From assembly GCF_000980895.1 (NCBI RefSeq), contig NZ_LAZX01000091.1, positions 62,001-126,000 on the forward strand: 64,000 nt of DNA, given 5' to 3'. Positions 54,992-63,150 of this stretch are shown here, in pieces. The position numbers and the translations under genes are program-made. Below the pieces are notes generated by a model, which saw nothing but the letters and a program-made list of their open reading frames with translations, was not told the origin of the DNA and made no database searches. Source of the stretch: Sphingomonas sp. Ag1. GTDB taxonomy: Bacteria > Pseudomonadota > Alphaproteobacteria > Sphingomonadales > Sphingomonadaceae. How positions within the stretch are numbered: the first letter of the stretch is position 1; the number at the start of each line of letters is the position of its first letter.

Positions 54992-55378
54992 ATGAACGTC
55001 CTTTTCATCGAGGACGACAGGATGAATCGTCGGGTCGTCCGCGACATGCTTCACGTGGCGGGTGCCGACATGATCGAGGCGGAAAGCGCAGAAGAGGGGC
55101 TCCGGCTGCTCGATGGGCAGGATTTCGACATGCTCCTCGTCGATCTGCGCATGCCAGGCATGGATGGTATCACCGCAATTCGTCACATTCGCGCGCGCCC
55201 GGATCAGAAGGGCCGGGTGCCGATCATCGTGGTGACGGCCGATACCGCGGTCGACCTGCGCGAACGCTGTCTCGCGGCGGGCGCTGATGATGTGATCTTC
55301 AAGCCCGTCGCGATGGACAATTTGTTCGATGCCATGGGTCGGGTGCTGGCCGCCGACGAGGGCGGCCTGATCGGCTGA
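54992..55378 (+). CDS. Single-domain response regulator
   Basis: The 128-residue CheY-like receiver has all key residues: acidic pair in FIEDDRMNRR, phosphoacceptor Asp in LLVDLRMPGMDG, Thr in VVTADTAVD and Lys in IFKPVAMDNL. It has no output domain, so it acts through protein contacts or as a phosphate relay. It follows the hybrid kinase by 54 bases in the same direction and is its likely partner. Single-domain regulators of this kind are common in alphaproteobacterial phosphorelays. Confidence 0.94.
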   Translation: MNVLFIEDDRMNRRVVRDMLHVAGADMIEAESAEEGLRLLDGQDFDMLLVDLRMPGMDGITAIRHIRARPDQKGRVPIIVVTADTAVDLRERCLAAGADDVIFKPVAMDNLFDAMGRVLAADEGGLIG

Positions 55379-55398
55379 TCGCGGACCTTCGCCGCGGC

Positions 55399-56337
55399 TC
55401 AATAGCCGCGGTCGAGATCGGCGACATTCTCCATCGGCTGTCCCGCACGGAAAGCGGCCAGGTTGCGCAGGAACAAAGAGGCTGCGCGCTGGAACATCTT
55501 GGTCTGGCTGCGGCCCGACAGATGCATCGAGATCATGCAATTGGGCGCGGTCCACAGCGGATGATCCGCGGGCAGTGGCTCCGGGTTTGTCGGGTCGAGG
55601 AAGGCGCCGCCGATCGACCCGCTCGACAATGCTGACAGCAGCGCGTCGTCATCGATCATGTCGCCGCGAGCGATGTTGATCAGCCATGCACCGCGCTTCA
55701 TCGACGCGAGCTCCGCCGCCCCGATCATCGCCTTCGTCTCACTGGTCGACGGCGCGGCCAGGATCACCCAGTCGTAATCGCCCAGCTGCGCGCGCCATGC
55801 GTCCGGGGTCAGCGTCCCGTCGCTGCCGGACCGGGTGACACCCGTCACCTCAACGCCGAACGCCGCCAGCCGCTCGCCGATCAAGCGGCCAATCGCGCCA
55901 TAGCCGATGATGATCGCCTTGGTGTCGGCAAGCTCGATCTTGCCCGGCGAGTCGCGCAGCCACTCGGCGCGATCCTGGGCGCGCACCACTTCGTCGAAGC
56001 GCTTGGCCGCGGCCAACACGCCCAACACGGCATATTCCGCCACCGCAATGGCATTGATCCCGACGCCATTGGTCAACGTCGCCTCGCGTTCGCGCAGCGT
56101 GTCGAGCGGAAAGGCATCCAGTCCGGCATAGATCGTCGTCACCCAGCGCAGCGCCGGCCCCGCGGCGCGCAGCGTTTCCTCGGTCAGCCGCGTCGGCTGC
56201 ATGTCCACCCAGGCAATCTCCGCGTCGCCGATCATCTCCTTGGCGTCGGCGGGGCTGGACCACCATGCCACCTCCAGATCGTGCGGGAGCTGCGATTCCA
56301 GCAGCGGACGGGCGAGCGCGGGGAGAACAGCCTTCAT
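55399..56337 (-). CDS. D-2-hydroxyacid dehydrogenase
   Basis: The 312-residue product belongs to the NAD(P)-dependent D-isomer 2-hydroxyacid dehydrogenases. It has the Rossmann motif IIIGYGAIGRLIGERLAAFG, the catalytic arginine in INIARGDMIDDDALLSAL, the acidic partner in NPEPLPADHPLW and histidine in CMISMHLSGRSQ. Substrate cannot be told from sequence (glyoxylate, hydroxypyruvate or another 2-oxoacid). The ATG at 56337 is preferred; a TTG two codons upstream is in frame. It is divergent from the M48 gene by 47 bases. Confidence 0.92.
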   Translation of the reverse strand: MKAVLPALARPLLESQLPHDLEVAWWSSPADAKEMIGDAEIAWVDMQPTRLTEETLRAAGPALRWVTTIYAGLDAFPLDTLREREATLTNGVGINAIAVAEYAVLGVLAAAKRFDEVVRAQDRAEWLRDSPGKIELADTKAIIIGYGAIGRLIGERLAAFGVEVTGVTRSGSDGTLTPDAWRAQLGDYDWVILAAPSTSETKAMIGAAELASMKRGAWLINIARGDMIDDDALLSALSSGSIGGAFLDPTNPEPLPADHPLWTAPNCMISMHLSGRSQTKMFQRAASLFLRNLAAFRAGQPMENVADLDRGY

Positions 56338-56384
56338 GGACAAGGGTGATAGCGCGTGATCCAGGGGTCGCCTATCATCAACGC

Positions 56385-57347
56385 GTGATTGCCTTACTCA
56401 TCGCCACCGCCGCCCCGATGCCCGCTCCGGCCGCGGGGCTCGACGCCGCCAGCCTTCAAGCACTGCGCGCGATCGATCTTCGCCTCGCCACCATCGCGCA
56501 CCGCCTGGTCACTGCCAACGCGCCCTTGTGCCAGGATCAGGCGCCGGCGACCGGCATGGTGGTTCATGCGATCAACCAATATGATCGCGATACCCAGCCT
56601 GCCGCACGGCAGGTGTTCGGCTTCTCCGCCCCGATCGCCGTAGAGGGCGTGGTGCCTGGCTCGGCCGCGGCGGCGGCGGGCGTCTCCGCTGATGATGGCC
56701 TGCTGTCGATCGGCCCGCGCGCGCTGACCGCGTCCACTGCGCCGCCCTCCAGCGTTGATCGCGATTTGGCGCTCTCGCTTCTGGAAGGGGCCGCGTCGCC
56801 TGTTCGCGTTACGGTAACGCGCGGCGGCGGCGAGGCACGGGACATCGCGATCAACGCGCCCGCCGGCTGTCGCAGCCGGTTCGAGGTTCTGCTCGGCCCC
56901 GCGATGACGGCGCAGGCGGATGGCAAGGTCGTGCAGATCGGCGTCCGCTTCTTTGAGCGCTATCGCGATGACGAGGTCGCCGTGATCGTCGCGCATGAAC
57001 TGGCTCACAACATCCTGCGCCACCGCGTCCGGCTGGAGGCGGCGGGCGTAAAGGGCGGCCTGCTAGGCGAGATCGGCCGCAACGCCAGCCTCGGGCAGGC
57101 GGCGGAGCTTGAGGCCGATCAACTGGGCGTCGTCCTGCTCTACAATGCCGGCTATGATTCGGCGTCCGCCGCGCGCTTCTGGCAGCAGCGCGGTGGCGAC
57201 ATCGATGGTGGGCTGTTCCGCAGCCGCACCCATCCGGCAACGAAGCGGCGCGTCGCCGCGATCGACACCGCGGCCGCGTCACTCACAGAGCAACAGCGCC
57301 CCGTCATCCCGCCGATCCTCGCACGGCGTGACCAGCCGATGAAGTAA
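56385..57347 (+). CDS. M48 family metallopeptidase with internal PDZ-like domain
   Basis: A GTG start gives MIALLIATAAPMPAPAAGLD, a weak signal peptide or secretion leader. Residues about 80-165 look like a PDZ domain (GFSAPIAVEGVVPGSAAAAAG, PVRVTVTRGGGEARDI). The zinc protease motif is VAHELAHNILRH (about 203) and the third ligand is E in AAELEADQLGVVLL. The domain order PDZ before HExxH differs from HtpX and from BepA (catalytic then TPR). It may degrade periplasmic or membrane proteins. An upstream frame extension into the divergent gene is not used. Confidence 0.88.
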   Translation: MIALLIATAAPMPAPAAGLDAASLQALRAIDLRLATIAHRLVTANAPLCQDQAPATGMVVHAINQYDRDTQPAARQVFGFSAPIAVEGVVPGSAAAAAGVSADDGLLSIGPRALTASTAPPSSVDRDLALSLLEGAASPVRVTVTRGGGEARDIAINAPAGCRSRFEVLLGPAMTAQADGKVVQIGVRFFERYRDDEVAVIVAHELAHNILRHRVRLEAAGVKGGLLGEIGRNASLGQAAELEADQLGVVLLYNAGYDSASAARFWQQRGGDIDGGLFRSRTHPATKRRVAAIDTAAASLTEQQRPVIPPILARRDQPMK

Positions 57348-57359
57348 TGGGCCGGCCGC

Positions 57360-58790
57360 TCAGGCGGCCGGCACGCGCCAGTCCCAGCCCAGCAGGTCGC
57401 CGTCCATCACCTCGACGCCGGCGGCCGCAAGCTCGTCGCGGATCGCGTCGGACGCGGCAAAGTCCTTCGCGGCCCGCGCTGCCTTGCGCTCCTCAAGCCG
57501 TGCCTCGATCACCTCCGCCGAGATCGTCGCCGTGGACGGTCGGACGCGAAGGTCCTCGCGCCGCAGCGTATCGAGCGGCAGGCCCAGCACATTGACAAAG
57601 TCACCCATCGCGGCCAGCCGGTCGCCGGCCGACACCTTCTTGTCTCCCAGCAACGCGTCGAGCACGGGCAGCACGCGCGGCGTCGCCAGATCGTCGGAGA
57701 TCGCGGCGTCAAGCTGCGAGCGATACTCGGCAGCAGAGCCCTTGGACGGGCCGTCCGCGCGCGACCGCAAACCTTCGATCGCCTGCACCATCCGCTTCAA
57801 TCGCACCTGTGCCGCGGCCAGATTCTCCCACGAGAACTCCAGCTCGCTGCGATAATGCGCCTGCAGGCACAGCATCCGGTACGACAGCGGATGGTAGCCA
57901 CGGTCCACGAGCGCTTGCAGCGTCAGGAACTCTCCCGACGACTTGCTCATCTTGCCCGCGCGCTCGACCAGGAAGTTGTTGTGCATCCAGAAGGCGGCGC
58001 CCGTGTCGGCGCAGTCGCAATGCGCCTGGTTCTGCGCGATCTCGTTGGGATGGTGGATCTCGCGATGGTCGATCCCGCCGGTATGGATGTCGAACGATTC
58101 GCCAAGATACTTCTGGCTCATCACCGAACATTCCAGATGCCAGCCCGGCGCGCCGCGACCCCACGGCGAATCCCATTCCATCTGGCGGTTCTCGCCCGGC
58201 GCGGAGGTGCGCCAGATCGCGAAATCCTGCGCATGGCGCTTGCCGTCGACCGGATCGATCCGGCTTTCTCCCGCATCGTCCTTCAATCGCGCAAGACGGC
58301 CATAATCCGGCACCGTCGTCACATCGAAGTACAGCCCGCTTTCCAGACGGTAGCAATGCTTCGGCTCGATCGCGGCGGCGAAATCGATCATCTCCGCGAT
58401 GTGATCGGTCGCCAGCGGCAGGTGAGTCGGGCTGCGGATGTTGAGATCCGCCAGGTTGCGCTTGAACGCGTCGGTATAATGGCGCGCGATGGCCCAGATG
58501 TCCTGACCCGCCCGTCGGGCGGCCGCTTCCATCTTGTCGTCACCGGCATCGGCATCCGACGTCAGATGGCCGACATCGGTGATGTTGATGACATGGGTCA
58601 GGTCGTAACCCTTCCACGTCAGCGTTCGCGACAGCGTGTCGGTGAACACATAGGCGCGCAGATTGCCGATATGCGCGTAATTGTAGACGGTCGGGCCGCA
58701 GGAATAGACTCGCACCCCGCGCTGCGGATCAAGCGGTTCGAAAATGCGCAGGGAGCGCGACAGGCTGTCGTACAGCGATAACGGCGTCAT
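57360..58790 (-). CDS. cysS: Cysteinyl-tRNA synthetase
   Basis: CysRS charges tRNA-Cys. The 476-residue product starts MTPLSLYDSLSRSL and shows VYSCGPTVYNYAHIGNLRAY (zinc cysteine and HIGH), WHLECSVMSQKYLG, DIHTGGIDHREIHHPNEIAQ (zinc ligands) and GKMSKSSGEFLT (KMSKS). The C-terminal DALR-like domain (RLAAMGDFVNVLGL, LEERKAARAAKDFAASDAIR) is complete. It converges on the M48 gene with 12 bases between stops. The cognate tRNA-Cys(GCA) gene is at 8879-8952. Confidence 0.97.
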   Translation of the reverse strand: MTPLSLYDSLSRSLRIFEPLDPQRGVRVYSCGPTVYNYAHIGNLRAYVFTDTLSRTLTWKGYDLTHVINITDVGHLTSDADAGDDKMEAAARRAGQDIWAIARHYTDAFKRNLADLNIRSPTHLPLATDHIAEMIDFAAAIEPKHCYRLESGLYFDVTTVPDYGRLARLKDDAGESRIDPVDGKRHAQDFAIWRTSAPGENRQMEWDSPWGRGAPGWHLECSVMSQKYLGESFDIHTGGIDHREIHHPNEIAQNQAHCDCADTGAAFWMHNNFLVERAGKMSKSSGEFLTLQALVDRGYHPLSYRMLCLQAHYRSELEFSWENLAAAQVRLKRMVQAIEGLRSRADGPSKGSAAEYRSQLDAAISDDLATPRVLPVLDALLGDKKVSAGDRLAAMGDFVNVLGLPLDTLRREDLRVRPSTATISAEVIEARLEERKAARAAKDFAASDAIRDELAAAGVEVMDGDLLGWDWRVPAA

Positions 58791-58987
58791 GCCCGCGCTC
58801 TACCCGCGTGATCGGCGGCCGAAAAGGGCGGGTCTGGCGCTGTGATGTAATCGCCACAGACCAGCGGGTTGCACGGGTGGCGGGCTGGTGGTAGACGCAG
58901 CGGGTTCACGGCGCAGGCGATGCTTGGTGCCGCCGTTTCCGTTTGACGGAATCGGGCTGTTTCAGATCTCGGAGAAGTGTCGGTTTT

Positions 58988-59194
58988 ATGCAGATCATCG
59001 TTCGCGACAACAACGTCGACCAGGCCCTGCGTGCGCTCAAGAAGAAGCTGCAGCGTGAAGGCGTGTACCGCGAGATGAAGTTGCGCCGCCACTATGAGAA
59101 GCCGTCGGAAAAGCGCGCTCGCGAGCGTGCCGCTGCGGTCCGTCGTGCGCGCAAGCTGGAGCGCAAGCGCGCCGAGCGTGACGGCGCCCGGTAA
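58988..59194 (+). CDS. rpsU: 30S ribosomal protein S21
   Basis: The 68-residue basic protein begins [20 protein letters not shown], followed by [20 protein letters not shown] and an arginine/lysine-rich C-terminal helix. This is bS21, which contacts the anti-Shine-Dalgarno region of 16S rRNA. The start is set to MQIIVRDNN after GGAGAAGTG; the upstream in-frame stretch is not conserved S21 sequence. A candidate terminator hairpin follows. Confidence 0.96.
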   Translation: MQIIVRDNNVDQALRALKKKLQREGVYREMKLRRHYEKPSEKRARERAAAVRRARKLERKRAERDGAR

Positions 59195-59206
59195 GAACCG
59201 GCTTTC

Positions 59207-59244
59207 TCGAGTCGGCTCGCCGCCAACAGTGCTGGCCGACTCGA
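59207..59244 (+). terminator. Hairpin downstream of rpsU
   Basis: TCGAGTCGGC and GCCGACTCGA form a perfect 10-bp stem with an 18-base loop, starting 12 bases after the rpsU stop. A T-tract is lacking, so it is a candidate only. Confidence 0.45.
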
Positions 59245-59308
59245 TCAAACATATCTGATGTTGCCACCCGGGGGCGGTACACCGCGTCCGGCCTTTACGG
59301 GGATCGCC

Positions 59309-59881
59309 ATGTCGACCGTTACCGCTGTTCCGATCGCTCCGGTGAAGCGCAGCTATGTCGTCTGGTTGATCGTGGGCATCATCGCCGCGGTCATGGCCGC
59401 GGCCGCGCTGGCGGTGCAGGGGGATGATTTCCTTACCCGCAACGCCCGTGCCAAGGGCGTTGTGACGACGCCGTCCGGCCTTCAGTATCAGGTGATCGAG
59501 CCGGGTTCGGGGGCGAAGCCGACCGACACCGACGTTGCGCTGGTGATGTATGAGGGGAAGCTCCTCGACGGCACCACTTTCGACAAGTCGCAGCAGCCGA
59601 CTCCCTTTCCCGTCACCGGCGTCGTTCCGGGGTTTTCCGAAGGCCTGAAGCTGATGCCGAAGGGGGCGAAGTACCGCTTCTGGATCAAGCCTGAGCTTGG
59701 CTATGGCGCTGAGACCAAGGGGCCGATCCCGGGCAATTCCACGCTCGTGTTCGATGTCGAGCTGCTCGATTTCCTGCCTGAGGCGGTGATCCGCCAGCTT
59801 CAGCAGCAGCAGATGGGCGGCGCGGCCGGCATGCCGGGTGCTGCGATGCCGGGTGCCGAGGCTCCGCCCCAGGGTCGCTGA
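59309..59881 (+). CDS. FKBP-type peptidyl-prolyl isomerase, membrane-anchored
   Basis: The 190-residue protein has an N-terminal anchor (SYVVWLIVGIIAAVMAAAAL), then a short linker and an FKBP domain (about 55-155): VTTPSGLQYQVIEPGSG, VMYEGKLLDGTTFDKSQQPT, PVTGVVPGFSEGLKLMPKGA, WIKPELGYGAE and STLVFDVELLDF. The C-terminus is a Gln-rich then Gly/Ala/Pro-rich tail. It should catalyse cis-trans prolyl isomerisation in the periplasm. The start at 59309 follows ACGGGGATCG; a longer frame upstream has no membrane anchor advantage. A terminator follows its stop. Confidence 0.93.
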   Translation: MSTVTAVPIAPVKRSYVVWLIVGIIAAVMAAAALAVQGDDFLTRNARAKGVVTTPSGLQYQVIEPGSGAKPTDTDVALVMYEGKLLDGTTFDKSQQPTPFPVTGVVPGFSEGLKLMPKGAKYRFWIKPELGYGAETKGPIPGNSTLVFDVELLDFLPEAVIRQLQQQQMGGAAGMPGAAMPGAEAPPQGR

Positions 59882-60161
59882 TCCTCGCACGAACCTGAAT
59901 GATTTCGCACCGTCGTCGCTCCTAGCGGCGGCGGTGTTTTCTTATGTGCCACACGGCCTTGGACGCGAACGGGCTCTTGACCGAGACAGCCGTGGTCGCG
60001 GCCGATCAGTCGCGCGGCGTTGCGCCTATGCGGAGGGAGTGGCCCGGCTCACAGGTCTAAGGGGCACTGCAGTGGCAGCGATCGTCGCGCCCGCATTCGC
60101 AGATAATCAGCATCGACTGGACGCCCCCAGCCGGCGCCTTGCCGACCGGGGGCTCCGGCGC
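59882..60161. other. Interval between the FKBP gene and the convergent EthD gene
   Basis: These 280 bases contain the FKBP terminator hairpin (59909-59935) and otherwise nothing I can support. Plus-strand frames through it run antisense into the EthD gene and have no recognisable product. Confidence 0.5.
59909..59935 (+). terminator. Intrinsic terminator after the FKBP gene
   Basis: ACCGTCGTCGCT pairs with AGCGGCGGCGGT over 12 positions (two G-U pairs) around a CCT loop, followed by GTTTTCTTAT. Good stem and T-rich 3' side, 28 bases after the stop codon. Confidence 0.75.
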
Positions 60162-60458
60162 TCAGAGCGCCCGGCCAACCATGATGGTGGGCGTGATGTC
60201 GGTGAAGTTGGGCACGTCGGCCTGAAGCTCGCCGATGCGCGGATTGGCCATCGCCTGGCCCATGCTTTCGGGCGAGGCGAAATGGAAATGCGCGATCAGC
60301 GCAAAGGGCGCAGCCCCGCCGCCCGGCGCCTGGCCTTCGATCAGCTCGACGCGCTCGGGCTGCCAGATCTCCTTGGCGAGCTCGGCGTGCTTGGCCTTGT
60401 AATAGCTCGCGTCAAACTTCGCCCCGTCGTGATTCGGGTACAGAACACTGACGATCAT
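60162..60458 (-). CDS. EthD domain protein
   Basis: The 98-residue product begins MIVSVLYPNHDGAKFDASYY and shows KAKHAELAKEIWQP, GGGAAPFALIAHFHFASPES, and DITPTIMVGRAL, the EthD/dimeric ferredoxin-like alpha-beta barrel pattern. EthD proteins are small dimeric proteins first tied to ether degradation; most have no known role. The start follows a strong GGGGAGAGG ribosome site. It is downstream of the aldehyde dehydrogenase on the same strand but separated by a terminator. Confidence 0.9.
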   Translation of the reverse strand: MIVSVLYPNHDGAKFDASYYKAKHAELAKEIWQPERVELIEGQAPGGGAAPFALIAHFHFASPESMGQAMANPRIGELQADVPNFTDITPTIMVGRAL

Positions 60459-60481
60459 TTTCCTCTCCCCTCAAGAAAACG

Positions 60482-60506
60482 GGCGCCCCCTTGTTGGGGA
60501 CGCCCG
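60482..60506 (-). terminator. Intrinsic terminator between the aldehyde dehydrogenase and EthD genes
   Basis: GGGCGCCCCC and GGGGACGCCC form a 10-bp stem (one G-U pair) around a TTGTT loop, 13 bases after the aldehyde dehydrogenase stop on the minus strand, followed there by GTTTTCTTGAGG. On the plus strand the other side also has a T-rich run. Confidence 0.75.
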
Positions 60507-60519
60507 CGATTGTTTTTGA

Positions 60520-61950
60520 TCAGGCGGCGTTTTCGCCGATGATGGTCTTCACTTCCATGAAGTCTGTCAGGCCCCATTTGCCGCCCTCGCGGCCGTTGCC
60601 CGAGGATTTGTAGCCGCCAAAGGGCGTCGCGCCGTTCGGTCCCCAGGCGTTGATGGTGACAAGGCCCGCGCGCAGCTTGCCGGCGATCTTGGACGCCTCG
60701 GCGGGATCGCCGGAGATGGTCGCCGACAGGCCGTAATCGGTGTCGTTGGCCATCTCGACCGCCTGCTCGCTGTCCTCATAGGTGGTGATCGTCGCGACCG
60801 GGCCGAACGTTTCCTCGCGATAGATGCGCATGTCGGGGGTCACATCGGCGAGGACGGTCGGCTTCACATAATAGCCGGCGTTGCGGCCATCGGGACGACC
60901 CACGCCGCCGGTGACGAGACGTGCGCCTTCGTCGAGCGCCGACTGGATCAGGTCCTGGATCTTCTCGAACTGGGCCTTGTTGACGACCGGACCGATGTGC
61001 GCGCCCTGCTTGTCGGGGCTGTCGACCTGGGTCGCCTCCATGATCGCCTTCACGACTTCTTCGGCCTCGTTCACCTGGCTCTTGTGGACCAGGAGGCGGG
61101 TGGGGGCGATGCAGCTCTGGCCGGTGTTGGCGATGACGCCCGCGAGCGTCGGCGGCAGGACTTCGCCCAGCTTCGCGCCTTCCAGCACCACGTTCGGTGC
61201 CTTGCCGCCCAGTTCCTGGTGGACGCGCTTGACCGTCGCGGCGGCCGCGGTCGCGACGGCAACGCCGGCGCGGGTCGAGCCGGTGAAGCTCACCATGTCG
61301 ACGTCCTTGTGCGCCGAAAGCGCCGCGCCGACCGTCGGGCCGTCACCATTGACCAGGTTGAACACGCCCGCCGGCACGCCAGCCTCTTCCAGAATCTCGG
61401 CCAAGATCATGGCGTTGGTAGGGGCTTCTTCCGACGGCTTCAGAACCATCGTGTTGCCCGCTGCCAGCGCCGGGGCGACCTTGGCGCAGATCTGGTTCAG
61501 CGGCCAGTTCCACGGCGTGATCATCGCCACGACGCCGATCGGCTCATGGACGACGCGCGCGCCCTTGGCGGCCTGTTCGGAGAAGCTGAATTCCTTCAGC
61601 GCGGCGAGCGTGCCCATGAAATGGCCAAGGCCAGCGGGTGCCTGTGCCATGTTGGCGAAGGAGATCGGCGCACCCATTTCGCGGCTCGTCGCAGCGGCCA
61701 GGTCGGGGATGCGTGCCTTGTAGCCGGCGATGATCCGCTCGAGCAGCGCGATGCGGTCCTCGACCGTCGACTGCGACCAGGTCTTGAACGCCTTCTTCGC
61801 GGCGGCCACTGCCTTGTTGACGTCCGCCTCGCTGCCCAGCGTGATTTCGGTGGTGGGCTGCTCGGTCGCGGGATCGATCACTTCGTGGCGCTTGCCGCCT
61901 TCGCTGTCGACCCAGGCGCCGTCGATATAATGTTTCAGATAGCTCTGCAT
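60520..61950 (-). CDS. NAD(P)-dependent aldehyde dehydrogenase
   Basis: The 476-residue enzyme starts MQSYLKHYIDGAWVDSEGGK and has the aldehyde dehydrogenase hallmarks: PWNWPLNQICAKVAPALAAG, FTGSTRAGVAVA, HQELGGKAPNVV (catalytic Glu), ANTGQSCIAPTRLLV (catalytic Cys), EETFGPVATI and NAWGPNGATPFGGYKSSGNG. It oxidises an aldehyde to the acid in the cytosol; substrate unknown. The ATG at 61950 gives the normal N-terminus; a longer frame adds a basic leader. It is closed by a terminator before the EthD gene. Confidence 0.96.
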   Translation of the reverse strand: MQSYLKHYIDGAWVDSEGGKRHEVIDPATEQPTTEITLGSEADVNKAVAAAKKAFKTWSQSTVEDRIALLERIIAGYKARIPDLAAATSREMGAPISFANMAQAPAGLGHFMGTLAALKEFSFSEQAAKGARVVHEPIGVVAMITPWNWPLNQICAKVAPALAAGNTMVLKPSEEAPTNAMILAEILEEAGVPAGVFNLVNGDGPTVGAALSAHKDVDMVSFTGSTRAGVAVATAAAATVKRVHQELGGKAPNVVLEGAKLGEVLPPTLAGVIANTGQSCIAPTRLLVHKSQVNEAEEVVKAIMEATQVDSPDKQGAHIGPVVNKAQFEKIQDLIQSALDEGARLVTGGVGRPDGRNAGYYVKPTVLADVTPDMRIYREETFGPVATITTYEDSEQAVEMANDTDYGLSATISGDPAEASKIAGKLRAGLVTINAWGPNGATPFGGYKSSGNGREGGKWGLTDFMEVKTIIGENAA

Positions 61951-62162
61951 GATGCCTCTCCGTCTCTTGAAATCGGCGTTTCCCTTCATGTGTGGGGCGC
62001 GATTAAGTCAGTTGCAACAGGAAACGCGACACGTTGCGGCCGTGCCGCGACGGGACAAGGGGGGTGGCCGTCATGGGCTGCGCCGCCCGCCCCGCGCCAC
62101 TATCGCACCGGGAGCCTGCCCGCCGCGCAGCCCGACGCGGTGACCGACAAAGGGACCCGACC

Positions 62163-63098
62163 ATGCGCACCGCTTCCGCCCTCCTTGCGCTTCTCCTCGC
62201 GGCCCCGGTGGCCAGCCAGCAGCGCGCGGCGCCGTTCACGGTGGCGGACACGGGGGAGGGCTATGACACGTTGGACGATGCGCTTCAGGCCAATCGCGGG
62301 CGCCACTTCACCGTCCTGATCGCCCCCGGCACCTACCGCGAATGTGCGATCCAGCAGGCCGGACGCGTCACGTTCAAGGCGGTGCAGCCCGGCACCGCGA
62401 TCTTCGAGGGCGCGTGTGAGGGGAAAGCGGCGCTGGTGCTGCGCGGCAACGGATCGACCGTCGACGGCCTCGTCTTCCGCGGCATCCGCGTGCCGGACGG
62501 CAATGGCGCGGGCATTCGCATCGAGATTGGCGACCTGGTGGTGCGCAACTCGATGTTCCTCGACAGCCAGGAGGGCATTCTCGGTGCGACCGACGATCCG
62601 GCGAGCGTCACGATCGACCGCTCGACCTTCTCGGGCCTTGGTCAATGCCATGAGACGGAGGATTGCGCCCATTCGATCTATCTCGCCAACCGCGGCAGCG
62701 TGACGATCACCAATTCGCGGTTCGAGCGGGGGGAGGGCGGCCATTATGTGAAGCTGCGCGCCCCGCGTGTGCGCATCGTGGACAACAGCTTCGACGACAG
62801 CGCCGGCAACCGCACCAATTACATGATCGATCTGCCGGAGGGCGGCACCGGGGAGATCGCGCGCAACACCTTCGTGCAGGGACCACGTAAGGAAAACTGG
62901 GGCGGCATGATCGTGGTTTCGGCCGAACAGCGCAAATACAGCGCGGCCGGCCTTTCGATCCACGACAATGTCGCCAGCCTCGCGCCCGGGCAGCAGAAAA
63001 GCCCCGCCTTTGTCGCCAATGTCAGCGGTGACCGGCTGGCGATCGGCACCAATCAGCTGGGTGCCGGCGTGCGCGCCTATGAGGTGCGCCAGCCCTGA
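62163..63098 (+). CDS. Secreted right-handed beta-helix (pectate lyase-like) protein
   Basis: The 311-residue protein has a signal peptide (MRTASALLALLLAAPVASQQ) followed by repeated short strands typical of a parallel beta-helix: DALQANRGRHFTVLIAPGTY, STVDGLVFRGIRVPDG, IEIGDLVVRNSMFLDSQEGI, SVTITNSRFERGEGGHYVKL, RVRIVDNSFDDSAGN. Catalytic acidic residues of pectate lyases are not obvious, so it may be a polysaccharide-binding or alginate-epimerase-like protein. It acts outside the cytoplasm. It is divergent from the aldehyde dehydrogenase. Confidence 0.9.
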   Translation: MRTASALLALLLAAPVASQQRAAPFTVADTGEGYDTLDDALQANRGRHFTVLIAPGTYRECAIQQAGRVTFKAVQPGTAIFEGACEGKAALVLRGNGSTVDGLVFRGIRVPDGNGAGIRIEIGDLVVRNSMFLDSQEGILGATDDPASVTIDRSTFSGLGQCHETEDCAHSIYLANRGSVTITNSRFERGEGGHYVKLRAPRVRIVDNSFDDSAGNRTNYMIDLPEGGTGEIARNTFVQGPRKENWGGMIVVSAEQRKYSAAGLSIHDNVASLAPGQQKSPAFVANVSGDRLAIGTNQLGAGVRAYEVRQP

Positions 63099-63111
63099 TC
63101 GGGGCGAAGAA

Positions 63112-63138
63112 CGCCGGCTGCCACCCTGACAGCCGGCG
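63112..63138. terminator. Hairpin between the convergent beta-helix and phosphatase genes
   Basis: CGCCGGCTG and CAGCCGGCG form a perfect 9-bp stem around CCACCCTGA. It lies 13 bases from each of the two stop codons of convergent genes. No T-tract, so it may be a Rho-independent terminator of low strength. Confidence 0.5.
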
Positions 63139-63150
63139 CTCCGCCGTCGA

